Of a DNA stretch of 13,975 nucleotides, positions 1 to 6,390 are shown one piece after another. The notes below the pieces were generated by a model, which was not told where the DNA came from, made no database searches, and saw only the letters and a list, made by a program, of their open reading frames with translations. A program made the translations under genes and the position numbers. The stretch's first letter is position 1. Every line of letters starts with the position of its first letter. The stretch comes from CAZTLI01 sp964614375 (lineage in GTDB: Bacteria > Chloroflexota > Anaerolineae > Aggregatilineales > Phototrophicaceae), in the NCBI GenBank assembly GCA_964614375.1, contig CAZTLI010000096.1:1-13975 (forward strand), written 5' to 3'.

Positions 1-993
1 GGCAAAAACCGGGTTGTAACTAATGAAGCTCACATCTCCACCCGGCACAGGCACGCCCGATACGCCGGCTATACCCCCATTGGTCGTGAAGACCAGTGCC
101 CCACCGCTAAAGGTCGTGAATGTCGGTGGCGCAGGTGGTGGAAAAGCAATCGTTGGACGCACGGGCACAATTACCGGGTCAACCGTTGGCGCATTTGTCG
201 GCGTTGGAAATGCGGTTGAGGGCGGGACATCGGGTTCGGGTGAACTCACAACCACGACAGGAGTCGAGACGATACCCGTATCCGGGTTGGGTGTCACCAG
301 TGTCGGCGTGATGTCGCGTGTCGGTTCAACCGATGGTGTAATCCGTGCGGCAGCCGTCGCGGTGACATTCGCCCAGATTTGCGTCAATTGGTCGGGTGAG
401 AGCGTGCTGGTCGGCTGTACCTGTGGCGATGACGTGAGAGTCGGCAGCGGCGGTGTCGTTGGTGTATTGGTCGGAATCGGTGTCGCCGTCGCGCTCGGCA
501 CAGGCGTATTGGTCACTGTGGGCGTGTGGGTCGCGGTTGGAATCGGGGTGTTGGTGGGCGTCGCGGGCAATGGCAGCGGCGTTAGCGACGGCGTATTGGT
601 TGGCAGTGGTGTTTCGGTCTCGGTTGGAATCGGGGTATTCGTCGCCGTTTGAGTTGCAGTGGGCGAAGGCGTCGCCGTCGCTGTCGGTGTATGGGTGGGC
701 GTGCTGGATGGTGTTTGTGTGCCTGTCGGCGTATCGGAAGGCGTCAGCGTTGCCGTCGGTGTCGATGACGGCGTATGGGTCGCGGTTGGTGACGCTGTTG
801 ATGTCATCGTCGCGGTATCGGTCAGCGTCGGAATCGGTGTGCGCGAAGCGGCTTCTTGCGCGATAGCGGTCGGTTCAGGCGTGGGCGTATCAGTGCGTGT
901 AGGCGCAAAGGTCGGTGTGACCTGTGGAATCCCACTGGCACATGATGCCGCCAGCAGCACCACGACTATTAGAGCGACCGATTTGCGAACCAT
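1..993 (-). CDS. Thr/Pro-rich lipoprotein, N-terminal part (runs off the left edge)
   Basis: The reading frame is open from an ATG at 993 to base 1 with no stop, giving 331 residues of a protein whose C-terminus lies outside the window. The start has an AAAGG ribosome site a few bases upstream. Residues 1-17 are a signal peptide (MVRKSVALIVVVLLAAS) followed by Cys18, a somewhat degenerate lipobox (A-A-S-C), so the product is probably anchored in the membrane as a lipoprotein. Residues about 25-200 are a low-complexity spacer built from T-P, T-x-T-P and P-T-x-T units, the usual form of a flexible surface linker in Chloroflexota. Around 205-220 a short non-repetitive piece (LSPDQLTQIWANVTATAA) interrupts it, then Pro-rich sequence resumes. 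The last 35 or so residues (FTTFSGGALVFTTNGG...) become Gly and aromatic rich and look like the start of a folded domain, which cannot be identified here. The plus strand of this stretch is also open, as a Gly/Val-rich shadow of the codon bias; the signal peptide and ribosome site decide for the minus strand. Function unknown. Confidence 0.85.
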   Translation of the reverse strand, partial: MVRKSVALIVVVLLAASCASGIPQVTPTFAPTRTDTPTPEPTAIAQEAASRTPIPTLTDTATMTSTASPTATHTPSSTPTATLTPSDTPTGTQTPSSTPTHTPTATATPSPTATQTATNTPIPTETETPLPTNTPSLTPLPLPATPTNTPIPTATHTPTVTNTPVPSATATPIPTNTPTTPPLPTLTSSPQVQPTSTLSPDQLTQIWANVTATAAARITPSVEPTRDITPTLVTPNPDTGIVSTPVVVVSSPEPDVPPSTAFPTPTNAPTVDPVIVPVRPTIAFPPPAPPTFTTFSGGALVFTTNGGIAGVSGVPVPGGDVSFISYNPVFA

Positions 994-1239
994 TTTACGC
1001 CTTTCGTAGTCACGACCTGCTTCTATTATAAACAGGTCGCCCCCACTCGCGCATACGCAAGCCCTACGTCCACACAACGACTGTAAGCTGAATCACAGAC
1101 GTTCAATTATTATTCAATGCGATTTATATCTGTACGACTTGTAATGAAGTGTAAGATTATCGAAATTCGGTAAATATTTCACGATCAACTGGAGTATGCT
1201 AGTAATACAATGTCTCAATTTTCAAAAGAGGGTATTATG
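994..1239. other. Divergent intergenic region
   Basis: About 245 bases separate the minus-strand lipoprotein gene from the plus-strand secreted-protein gene. The right half is AT-rich and presumably carries promoters for both, but I found no hexamer pair good enough to name. No RNA gene or strong hairpin was seen. Confidence 0.4.
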
Positions 1240-2169
1240 ATGCGCCGTTTAATCGTTCCTATTTGTATCTTGCTGTTCGTCACAACCGCCCTCGCGCAGG
1301 ATGGCTGGACGCCGGATACGTTCACCGCCAGTCCGACACTCGAAGGCTGCCCGGTATTTCCGGCGGATAATCCCTGGAATTGGGACATTTCCGACGCGCC
1401 TGTACACCCGAATTCCGACGCTTATATCGCGTCAATCAGTCAATATGGCGATACACATCTGCACGCCGATTTTGGCGGTGGCGGCATGTATGGCATTCCG
1501 TATATCACTGTCGGCGGCGACCAGCCGCTTGTGCCGATTAATTTCACCGATTATGGCGATGAAAGCGACCCCGGTCCCTATCCCATTCCGGCGGACGCGC
1601 CTGTCGAAAATGGCGGTGACCGTCATGTGCTGGTCGTGGATACGACGAATTGTGTGCTGTACGAGCTATATAACGCGGAATTCAACGGCGTGGGTTGGGA
1701 TGCGTCATCGGGCGCGGTATTTGATTTGCTGTCGAATCGCTTGCGTCCGCTGTATTGGACGAGCGCCGATGCCGCCGGACTGCCAATCGTGCCCGGATTG
1801 GTGCGTTATGACGAGGTGGCGGCAGGTGAGATTCGTCATGCCGTGCGTTTCACGGTTGAAGAGACGCAGCGCGCCTTCATTTTGCCCGCGACACACTGGG
1901 CGTCCAGCAGCGATGACCCGTCGCTGCCGCCGATGGGACTGCGTTTTCGACTGCGGCCTGATTTCGACATCAGCGGCTATTATGGACAGGCGCGGGTGAT
2001 TCTGGAAGCGATGCAGCGGTATGGCATGATTGTGGCGGACAATGGCACAAGCTGGTTCATCACGGGCGCATCCGATCCACGTTGGGATGATGAAGACCTT
2101 GACCAACTGAAGACCGTTCCCGGTGACGCTTTTGAAGCTGTCTGGACGGGTGATCCCATCACACCATGA
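1240..2169 (+). CDS. Secreted protein of an uncharacterised family
   Basis: The frame opens at 1210, but the preferred start is the second of two adjacent ATGs (1237, 1240): AGAGGG at 1227-1232 is 7 bases before 1240 and a signal peptide begins exactly there (MRRLIVPICILLFVTTALA, cut before Q20). The mature protein is about 290 residues. It has a composition and motif set I recall from a widespread family of secreted bacterial proteins with no assigned function: C37-P-V-F-P-A-D-N-P-W near the N-terminus, H-A-D-F-G-G-G-G at 75-82, G-D-E-S-D-P-G-P-Y-P-I-P at 106-117, G-D-R-H-V-L-V-V-D at 126-134, L-P-I-V-P-G-L-V-R-Y-D-E-V at 181-193, P-P-M-G-L-R-F-R-L at 230-238 and a C-terminal P-G-D-A-F-E-A-V. 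Two Cys (37 and 138) could form a disulfide. The many conserved His, Asp, Arg and Trp residues would suit an enzyme or ligand-binding fold, but that is inference. It stands alone and ends 9 bases from the convergent hydrolase gene. Confidence 0.85.
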   Translation: MRRLIVPICILLFVTTALAQDGWTPDTFTASPTLEGCPVFPADNPWNWDISDAPVHPNSDAYIASISQYGDTHLHADFGGGGMYGIPYITVGGDQPLVPINFTDYGDESDPGPYPIPADAPVENGGDRHVLVVDTTNCVLYELYNAEFNGVGWDASSGAVFDLLSNRLRPLYWTSADAAGLPIVPGLVRYDEVAAGEIRHAVRFTVEETQRAFILPATHWASSSDDPSLPPMGLRFRLRPDFDISGYYGQARVILEAMQRYGMIVADNGTSWFITGASDPRWDDEDLDQLKTVPGDAFEAVWTGDPITP

Positions 2170-2178
2170 CACAGCGTA

Positions 2179-3234
2179 TCATTCCGAGAAAGCGGCCTCA
2201 AAGAAGTCAAGCATACGCGCGGTATATTCCTCGCGGATGACATACAGACCGCCGACATGCGGCGCGTTCTCGATCACCCATAATGTGCCATTTTCGCCTA
2301 GCAGCGGTTCATAATTGCGATTGAAATCGGCTTCATAACGGTCGAGTCCACCCGCGATGAGCGTCAGATGACGCGGGGCGATTAGGGGGATGCGTTCGCT
2401 GAAGGGGACGGGCTGTACGCCGAGATAGATGCTCGCTATCCAGAGAGCCTGACGATTAATGAACCTAATAAATTGATCCGACACACTGTTATCGGGTGGT
2501 ACATCTTCGATACTGCTGATACTCAAGCCATCCGCCCATATTGCCCGTAACCGGGGTTCATCGGGGGCTGCCATGACCAGAATATGTGCGCCTAATGACA
2601 GTCCGACACCGCCGATGCGGTCTGCATCCACTTCGGGACGGGCAATCAACCAGTCGATAATGGGCGTGATGTCGCGCTGGTCATATAGGCCGATGGATTG
2701 TCGTTCGCCTGTGCTCTCGCCGGATGCGCGCTGGTCATATACCAGCACACCGTAGCCTGCTTGATGTAACACTCGCGCATGACTCAGTGACCCTCTACGA
2801 TCACCGCGACTGCCATGCAGCACCATGACTACCGCGCCCGAACCATCGGTTGGCGGCGCATACCAGCCTGCCAGTATTTCGCCATCGGCGACAGGAATGT
2901 GTACCGCTTCAGCGTCATCGCCCAGACCGCTGTCTTCGATGCAGCAGACAGTGAAGTGCTGCGGTGTGGTCTGGACATACATATAGATAAATGGCCCCAT
3001 ATAGGCGATGATGAGAAAAAGTTCGATAATTACAGCTAAAGTCACCCGGCGACGATATATCCAACCGCCAATTAATCCCAGACCAAATTCAACAGCAAGC
3101 CCAATCCCCAGACCGAACCCGAGTCCTACCAGTGTCCAGCGCCCAACATCGGAGAGATAATAACCAATCACCGCGAACAACATGACAAACACAACGCCAT
3201 TCACAATCGGAAACAGCAGGCGTTTCTTTTGCAT
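2179..3234 (-). CDS. Membrane-anchored alpha/beta hydrolase
   Basis: A 351-residue protein counted from the ATG at 3234. Three hydrophobic segments at about 6-28, 33-60 and 64-87 form an N-terminal membrane domain. The rest is an alpha/beta-hydrolase (peptidase S9 / dienelactone hydrolase-like clan). The oxyanion-hole strand reads V-L-H-G-S-R-G-D near residue 140, the nucleophile elbow is G-L-S-L-G-A-H with Ser213, a plausible acid is Asp298 (A-G-G-L-D) and the catalytic His is His326 (N-A-P-H-V-G-G). All three triad members are present, so an active serine hydrolase on the outer or inner membrane face is likely; the substrate cannot be read from sequence. The frame extends upstream to an ATG at 3363, but those 43 extra residues are not protein-like and precede the first membrane helix, so the shorter start is preferred, although its ribosome site is weak. 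It is monocistronic as far as can be seen and converges with the gene ending at 2169. Confidence 0.85.
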   Translation of the reverse strand: MQKKRLLFPIVNGVVFVMLFAVIGYYLSDVGRWTLVGLGFGLGIGLAVEFGLGLIGGWIYRRRVTLAVIIELFLIIAYMGPFIYMYVQTTPQHFTVCCIEDSGLGDDAEAVHIPVADGEILAGWYAPPTDGSGAVVMVLHGSRGDRRGSLSHARVLHQAGYGVLVYDQRASGESTGERQSIGLYDQRDITPIIDWLIARPEVDADRIGGVGLSLGAHILVMAAPDEPRLRAIWADGLSISSIEDVPPDNSVSDQFIRFINRQALWIASIYLGVQPVPFSERIPLIAPRHLTLIAGGLDRYEADFNRNYEPLLGENGTLWVIENAPHVGGLYVIREEYTARMLDFFEAAFSE

Positions 3235-3410
3235 CGTCTTCAGGATAGACAATTCATGTACCTTTGCGTGGCGGAGAGTCGATTTATTACGATATGGATT
3301 ATAGCACAATGAGGAAGCAGCGGGTGATGTGCGACAGGTTGCGGAGATTGCACTATTATCCATAACGGGTCACATCCTGTCGAAATGGGTAATAAGGGGC
3401 AAAAAAGTGC

Positions 3411-3445
3411 TTGCGCCGTTTACCAAAATGTGATAAGCTGTCTGC
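3411..3445 (+). promoter_or_regulatory. Weak candidate promoter for the 3420-3612 transcript
   Basis: TTGCGC at 3411-3416 is followed after 17 bases by TAAGCT at 3434-3439. The match to the sigma-70 consensus is partial. It is offered only because the unit downstream has a ribosome site and an intrinsic terminator and so must start somewhere here. Confidence 0.25.
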
Positions 3446-3478
3446 ATTGTCGGGTTAGTGAAAAGGAGGTGATCATCA

Positions 3479-3511
3479 ATGTTAGGTCATAGGGGGTATA
3501 CCCTCCAGTAA
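3479..3511 (+). CDS. Possible 10-residue leader peptide
   Basis: A minimal ORF (MLGHRGYTLQ, then TAA) sits behind one of the strongest Shine-Dalgarno sequences in the window. Its length and its position ahead of stem-loops and a terminator suit a leader peptide, but no run of regulatory codons is obvious and nothing shows that it is translated. Confidence 0.3.
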   Translation: MLGHRGYTLQ

Positions 3512-3574
3512 GTACACCTCTGGGGTGTGGCCTGCGAGGGTACACTCCCAACCCACGACTGTTAGGCAGTCGAA

Positions 3575-3611
3575 ACGACTCCGGGCTAAACACTCGGAGT
3601 CGTCTGTTTTT
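3575..3611 (+). terminator. Intrinsic terminator
   Basis: ACGACTCCG (3575-3583) pairs perfectly with CGGAGTCGT (3595-3603) across an 11-base loop, and CTGTTTTT follows at once. This is a classical plus-strand Rho-independent terminator although no plus-strand gene of normal size lies upstream. Confidence 0.75.
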
Positions 3612-3642
3612 AATGCGGTTGGGCGTTTTTGTGGGAGACTTT

Positions 3643-3687
3643 GATTGCTTGCTGAAAATAGGATTTTAGCTTTCAGCGTCCGCAATC
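3643..3687. repeat. Interrupted inverted repeat
   Basis: GATTGC (3643-3648) and GCTGAAA (3651-3657) pair with TTTCAGC (3671-3677) and GCAATC (3682-3687), giving 13 pairs interrupted by a small internal loop. It lies just beyond the 3' end of the response-regulator gene that ends at 3710 and might form a 3' hairpin on its mRNA. No T-run follows on the minus strand, so it is not called a terminator. Confidence 0.4.
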
Positions 3688-3709
3688 AGGGTAAGCTGGA
3701 TGCCTATTA

Positions 3710-4078
3710 TCAGGCCGTCTGAGGCAGAAATTGCGTAATTGTCCGCAGCATCAAAGGCAGGCTGACGGGCTTATTGAGGTAGGCGTCGCAGCCCGCTTCC
3801 AGGCAGTCACGATAAGTATTGGGGTCGGCAGTCAACGCCACCACAGGAATATCATTCAATCCCGGTGTCTCTTTCATGACGCGCGTCACATCCAGCCCAT
3901 TCATATCGGGCAGATTAATATCCATCAAAATGAGGTCAGGGCGCTCCCGCTGCGCCATATTGATACCGTTCTTCCCATTTTCAGCTTCCAGATAATCGAA
4001 GCCCATCGCCTTAAGCATCTTGTTCACCAGACGGCGATTGATCGGTTCGTCTTCAACGTAGAGGATGCGTGGGTTCAT
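3710..4078 (-). CDS. Single-domain response regulator (CheY/DivK-like), copy 2
   Basis: A 122-residue stand-alone receiver domain with no output domain. The ATG at 4078 is chosen over the upstream extension because AGGAG precedes it by 9 bases and the domain starts immediately (MNPRILYVEDE). All receiver signature residues are present: the acidic pair Glu9-Asp10, phospho-acceptor Asp53 in L-I-L-M-D-I-N-L-P, switch Thr83 in V-A-L-T-A-D and Lys103-Pro104 in Y-L-N-K-P. It should therefore accept phosphate from a histidine kinase and act by protein-protein contact, as CheY or DivK do. It is roughly half identical to the receiver at 4739-5104, including the G-C-(D/N)-A-Y-L-N-K-P-V-S stretch, which suggests local duplication. 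No kinase gene is nearby. A TATAAT about 105 bases upstream suggests that it can be transcribed separately from the other copy. Confidence 0.93.
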   Translation of the reverse strand: MNPRILYVEDEPINRRLVNKMLKAMGFDYLEAENGKNGINMAQRERPDLILMDINLPDMNGLDVTRVMKETPGLNDIPVVALTADPNTYRDCLEAGCDAYLNKPVSLPLMLRTITQFLPQTA

Positions 4079-4183
4079 TGTGTCCGTCTCCTGTGCAGTT
4101 GGACAACGGATAAACGGGTTGTCCCTGACTATAAATGCCAATGATAAAATGCCGATGTAAAGTTCCTGTGATGCGTGAGTTAA

Positions 4184-4189
4184 ATTATA
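4184..4189 (-). promoter_or_regulatory. Candidate -10 element for the second response regulator
   Basis: A perfect TATAAT on the minus strand, about 105 bases before the ATG at 4078. No good -35 hexamer stands 16-18 bases upstream; TTGTCG occurs with a 14-base spacer. Confidence 0.35.
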
Positions 4190-4319
4190 GATTACATTGC
4201 ACACGACAACTTAACAGAATGTGTTCAGGTTGGTGCAAGGTCATCCACATACACGCCGGGCCGCGTCTATGGAGGTATACGTCAAAATGAGGCGTTTGGT
4301 TTCATGGGGAGAAAGCGGG

Positions 4320-4727
4320 TTAATCACTCAGGGCAGCGCGCACCGACCGGACATAGTGTTCGGCGTCTTCCATATTGTCGGTGATGTACAGCGAGTCGCG
4401 CGAGGAGGGATACAATTTGAGCAGCATTTTCAACGCTGCAATGATGAATGAACTGCGGGTGACCAGCACCACCTGACCCAAATTGTCGGGGGAACGTTTA
4501 ATGGTGCTGTAGACATAACTGATCCCCGGCCCACGCGGTATGATAGAGGCGTCCAGCAAATTGCCGATGACCTCATAGCGCTTGCCTTTCAGACTGCGCG
4601 CAAGGGTTAATTCCTCTTCAAAGGCGGCGAAATATTCTTCCCACGTCCAGATGCCGTAGATGTCGTAATAGATTGTCTCAGGAAGGGTTGAGTGCCAGCT
4701 CACATTTATGGGCATAATCGTTTTCAA
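4320..4727 (-). CDS. Small STAS/SpoIIAA-like protein between two receivers
   Basis: 135 residues from a TTG at 4727, or 131 from an in-frame ATG at 4715; neither has a strong ribosome site, though GTGGA lies a few bases before the TTG. It begins 11 bases after the stop of the receiver gene 4739-5104 and so is probably translated from the same mRNA. There is no signal peptide or membrane segment. Predicted secondary structure from the hydrophobic pattern is two strands (INVSW, IYYDIYG), a helix starting W-T-W-E-E-Y, a strand (YEVIGNLLDAS), a helix, a strand (GQVVLVTR), a helix and a final strand and helix, the order seen in STAS/SpoIIAA-like domains. The gene at 8150-8542 encodes a relative sharing the W-x-W-x-x-Y helix start, P-x-G near residue 65, the L-V-T strand and an acidic-Glu-Ala near the end. 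Fold assignment is inference. A role as output or partner of the neighbouring receivers is suggested by position only. Confidence 0.8.
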   Translation of the reverse strand: MKTIMPINVSWHSTLPETIYYDIYGIWTWEEYFAAFEEELTLARSLKGKRYEVIGNLLDASIIPRGPGISYVYSTIKRSPDNLGQVVLVTRSSFIIAALKMLLKLYPSSRDSLYITDNMEDAEHYVRSVRAALSD

Positions 4728-4738
4728 TACACATCCAC

Positions 4739-5104
4739 TTATGCAGGCATGGGGAGCATCTGGGCAATGGTGCGGAGCATTTGACCGTAACTAACTGGCT
4801 TGTTGAGATAGGCGTTGCAGCCCGCATCGAGGCATTCTTGCCGGGTATGAACATCGGCTGTGAGCGCGACGATGGGGGTAAATTGCAATTGCGGATTGGC
4901 GCGCACCTGTCCGATAGCATCCAAACCGCTCATATCGGGCAGGTGGATGTCCATCAAAATCAGGTCGGGAAGCTGGGTATGCGCCAGGGCTATGCCTTCC
5001 TCGGCAGTGAAGGCTTCAAGATATTTATAGCCCATGTGCTCCAGAAACTTACGGACGATAAAGCGGTTATCATAGTTGTCTTCGACATAGAGGATGCTGG
5101 GCAT
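4739..5104 (-). CDS. Single-domain response regulator (CheY/DivK-like), copy 1
   Basis: A 121-residue receiver domain with no effector domain. The ATG at 5104 has GGAG 5 bases upstream and the receiver begins at once (MPSILYVEDN). Key residues are intact: Glu8-Asp9, phospho-acceptor Asp52 (L-I-L-M-D-I-H-L-P-D-M-S-G), Thr82 (V-A-L-T-A-D) and Lys102-Pro103. It is the first gene of a minus-strand set consisting of receiver, STAS-like protein, then a second receiver after a 240-base gap. The close similarity to the other copy, including a shared Cys in D-A-G-C-N-A-Y, points to tandem duplication with divergence at the N-terminal helix surface, where partner choice is usually set. The cognate kinase is not in the window. 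Confidence 0.93.
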   Translation of the reverse strand: MPSILYVEDNYDNRFIVRKFLEHMGYKYLEAFTAEEGIALAHTQLPDLILMDIHLPDMSGLDAIGQVRANPQLQFTPIVALTADVHTRQECLDAGCNAYLNKPVSYGQMLRTIAQMLPMPA

Positions 5105-5154
5105 AAGGACTCCACAATAGACCTGTCTGTGAAAAACTGCTCAAATACAATTTC

Positions 5155-5160
5155 ATTATA
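5155..5160 (-). promoter_or_regulatory. Candidate -10 element for the receiver/STAS-like operon
   Basis: A perfect TATAAT on the minus strand about 50 bases before the ATG at 5104, in an AT-rich intergenic region. No convincing -35 hexamer is present at the usual spacing. Confidence 0.4.
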
Positions 5161-5304
5161 TGACGTTTTCCTGGTTGGGCAGCGGCCTATGCAAAAAATT
5201 GGGAAATTTTTTATATTCGACAGGGCATAACCCTCTCAGCGGCTACAAGTTACCGGGACTTCATGGCATAATGCACATGATTTTGTAGAGGGACACCCGC
5301 ATTC

Positions 5305-6321
5305 ATGCTGACTCATCCAACAACACTCACCCAATCCTTGCTGAAACCTTTCATGATTGGGAACATCCCGATAGACATACCGCTGAGCCTCGCGCCGATG
5401 GCGGGGCAGACGAATTATGCGTTTCGGACGTTATGCCGCGACATTGGTGATTGTGGGCTGGTGTGTACCGAATTACTCAGCAGCACGGCGATGCAATACA
5501 AAACCCAGCGTGAACGGACATATCAACGTTTTGACTGGTCGCCCGCCGAAAAGCCGTTTGCGGTGCAGTTGTTCGGCGGCGACCCTCAGACTATGGCGGC
5601 AGCGGCACAGATTATTGCCGACGAAGGCGCGCCCATCATCGACATCAATATGGGCTGCTGGGTGCCCAAAGTCGCGAAAAAAGGCGGTGGCGCGGCACTG
5701 CTGAAAGATGTCCATGCGGCGACAGCGGTGGTCGAGGCTGTCGTGAAAGCGGTGGCTGTGCCCGTGACGGTGAAAGTGCGGGCGGGCTTTGAATCGGGCA
5801 AACCCACGGCGATTACCTTCGCCAGAGCCGCCGAAGATGTGGGCGCGCGGGCGATTGCCGTCCATGGGCGTTATGCCGATCAGGGATTCACAGGCGTTGC
5901 CGATTGGGACATCATCCGGCAGGTGAAAGAAACAGTGAAAACGATACCCGTAATCGGCAATGGCGACCTCTATAGCGCCGACGATGTGCGCCGGATGTTC
6001 GCGGAAACAGGGTGCGATGGTGTGATGATTGGTCGGGCGGCATTGGGCAATCCCTGGCTATTTCGCCAAATCGCGCATGAATTACAAACCGGAGTCCCCC
6101 TGCCCCAACCCACATACAGCGATAAAGCGTGGGCGATGCTGCGACAGGCGCGCCTCACTGTTGAGACGACGCGCAAACCCGTCATTGTCGCTATCCGGGA
6201 ACTGCGCGGACAACTCATTAAATACTGTCATGGGATACCCGATGCGACAACCATCCGCGAGAAAATCATTCAAGCGACTGAATTGCAGCATATCGAAAGA
6301 GCCGTTGCCCCCTTGCTATAG
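5305..6321 (+). CDS. dus: tRNA-dihydrouridine synthase (Dus family)
   Basis: A 338-residue cytosolic flavoenzyme that reduces uridine to dihydrouridine in tRNA using FMN and NADPH. The TIM-barrel signatures are complete: L-A-P-M-A-G at 29-34, the catalytic motif I-N-M-G-C-W-V-P-K-V with the proton-donor Cys at 118, FMN-contacting Lys157 (V-T-V-K-V-R-A-G) and His187 (A-V-H-G-R), I-G-N-G-D at 217-221 and G-V-M-I-G-R-A at 239-245, followed by the C-terminal helical domain. Length is normal for the DusB-like bacterial group. The residue after the catalytic Cys is Trp where Pro is the common choice; the Cys itself is intact. The ATG at 5305 is preceded by AGAGGG about 12 bases upstream, rather distant but the only candidate. 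The GNAT gene follows after 69 bases on the same strand and may be cotranscribed. Confidence 0.95.
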   Translation: MLTHPTTLTQSLLKPFMIGNIPIDIPLSLAPMAGQTNYAFRTLCRDIGDCGLVCTELLSSTAMQYKTQRERTYQRFDWSPAEKPFAVQLFGGDPQTMAAAAQIIADEGAPIIDINMGCWVPKVAKKGGGAALLKDVHAATAVVEAVVKAVAVPVTVKVRAGFESGKPTAITFARAAEDVGARAIAVHGRYADQGFTGVADWDIIRQVKETVKTIPVIGNGDLYSADDVRRMFAETGCDGVMIGRAALGNPWLFRQIAHELQTGVPLPQPTYSDKAWAMLRQARLTVETTRKPVIVAIRELRGQLIKYCHGIPDATTIREKIIQATELQHIERAVAPLL

Positions 6322-6390
6322 GCATTGTCGGCGAATTGCGGTAGAGTCATCCTCAATTCGTTGAATGCGATTGGTGAAACGCAAACTATC

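Larger units (their letters stand above)
3440..3612 (+). ncRNA. Putative small structured transcript with leader-like ORF
   Basis: In a gap between two minus-strand genes the plus strand shows the parts of a complete small transcript. AAGGAGGTGATC at 3463-3474 is complementary over 12 bases to the usual 3' end of 16S rRNA. Nine bases after its GGAGG core comes an ATG at 3479, opening an ORF of only 10 codons (MLGHRGYTLQ) that stops at 3511. Two stem-loops follow: 3512-3520 with 3536-3543 (8 pairs, one bulged A) and 3556-3561 with 3567-3572 (6 perfect pairs, 5-base loop). The unit closes with a 9-bp terminator hairpin and a T-run at 3575-3611. No downstream gene on the same strand exists for it to regulate in cis. 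It may be a small RNA, a leader-peptide gene, or the remains of an attenuator whose target gene has been lost. I do not recognise a known RNA family. Confidence 0.45.

Noticed and set aside
23..1009. Long plus-strand open frames rich in Gly and Val
   Set aside because: They mirror the Thr/Pro codon pattern of the minus-strand lipoprotein, have no ribosome site, and the minus frame has a signal peptide and lipobox.
3462..3474. Minus-strand match to the 16S rRNA 3' end (GATCACCTCCTT)
   Set aside because: Flanking bases do not match 16S rRNA; the same bases are better read as an extended Shine-Dalgarno on the plus strand.
3490..3505. AGGGGGTAT followed by codons resembling the prfB programmed-frameshift site
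   Set aside because: There is no in-frame TGA at the slip position and neither frame downstream encodes release factor 2; the match is only 9 bases.
3482..3685. Minus-strand open frame of 67 codons across the small transcript
   Set aside because: No ribosome site, no protein-like pattern, and it covers the stem-loops and terminator of the opposite strand.
5473..6291. Minus-strand and alternate-frame open frames inside dus
   Set aside because: They are shadows of the well-supported dus reading frame.
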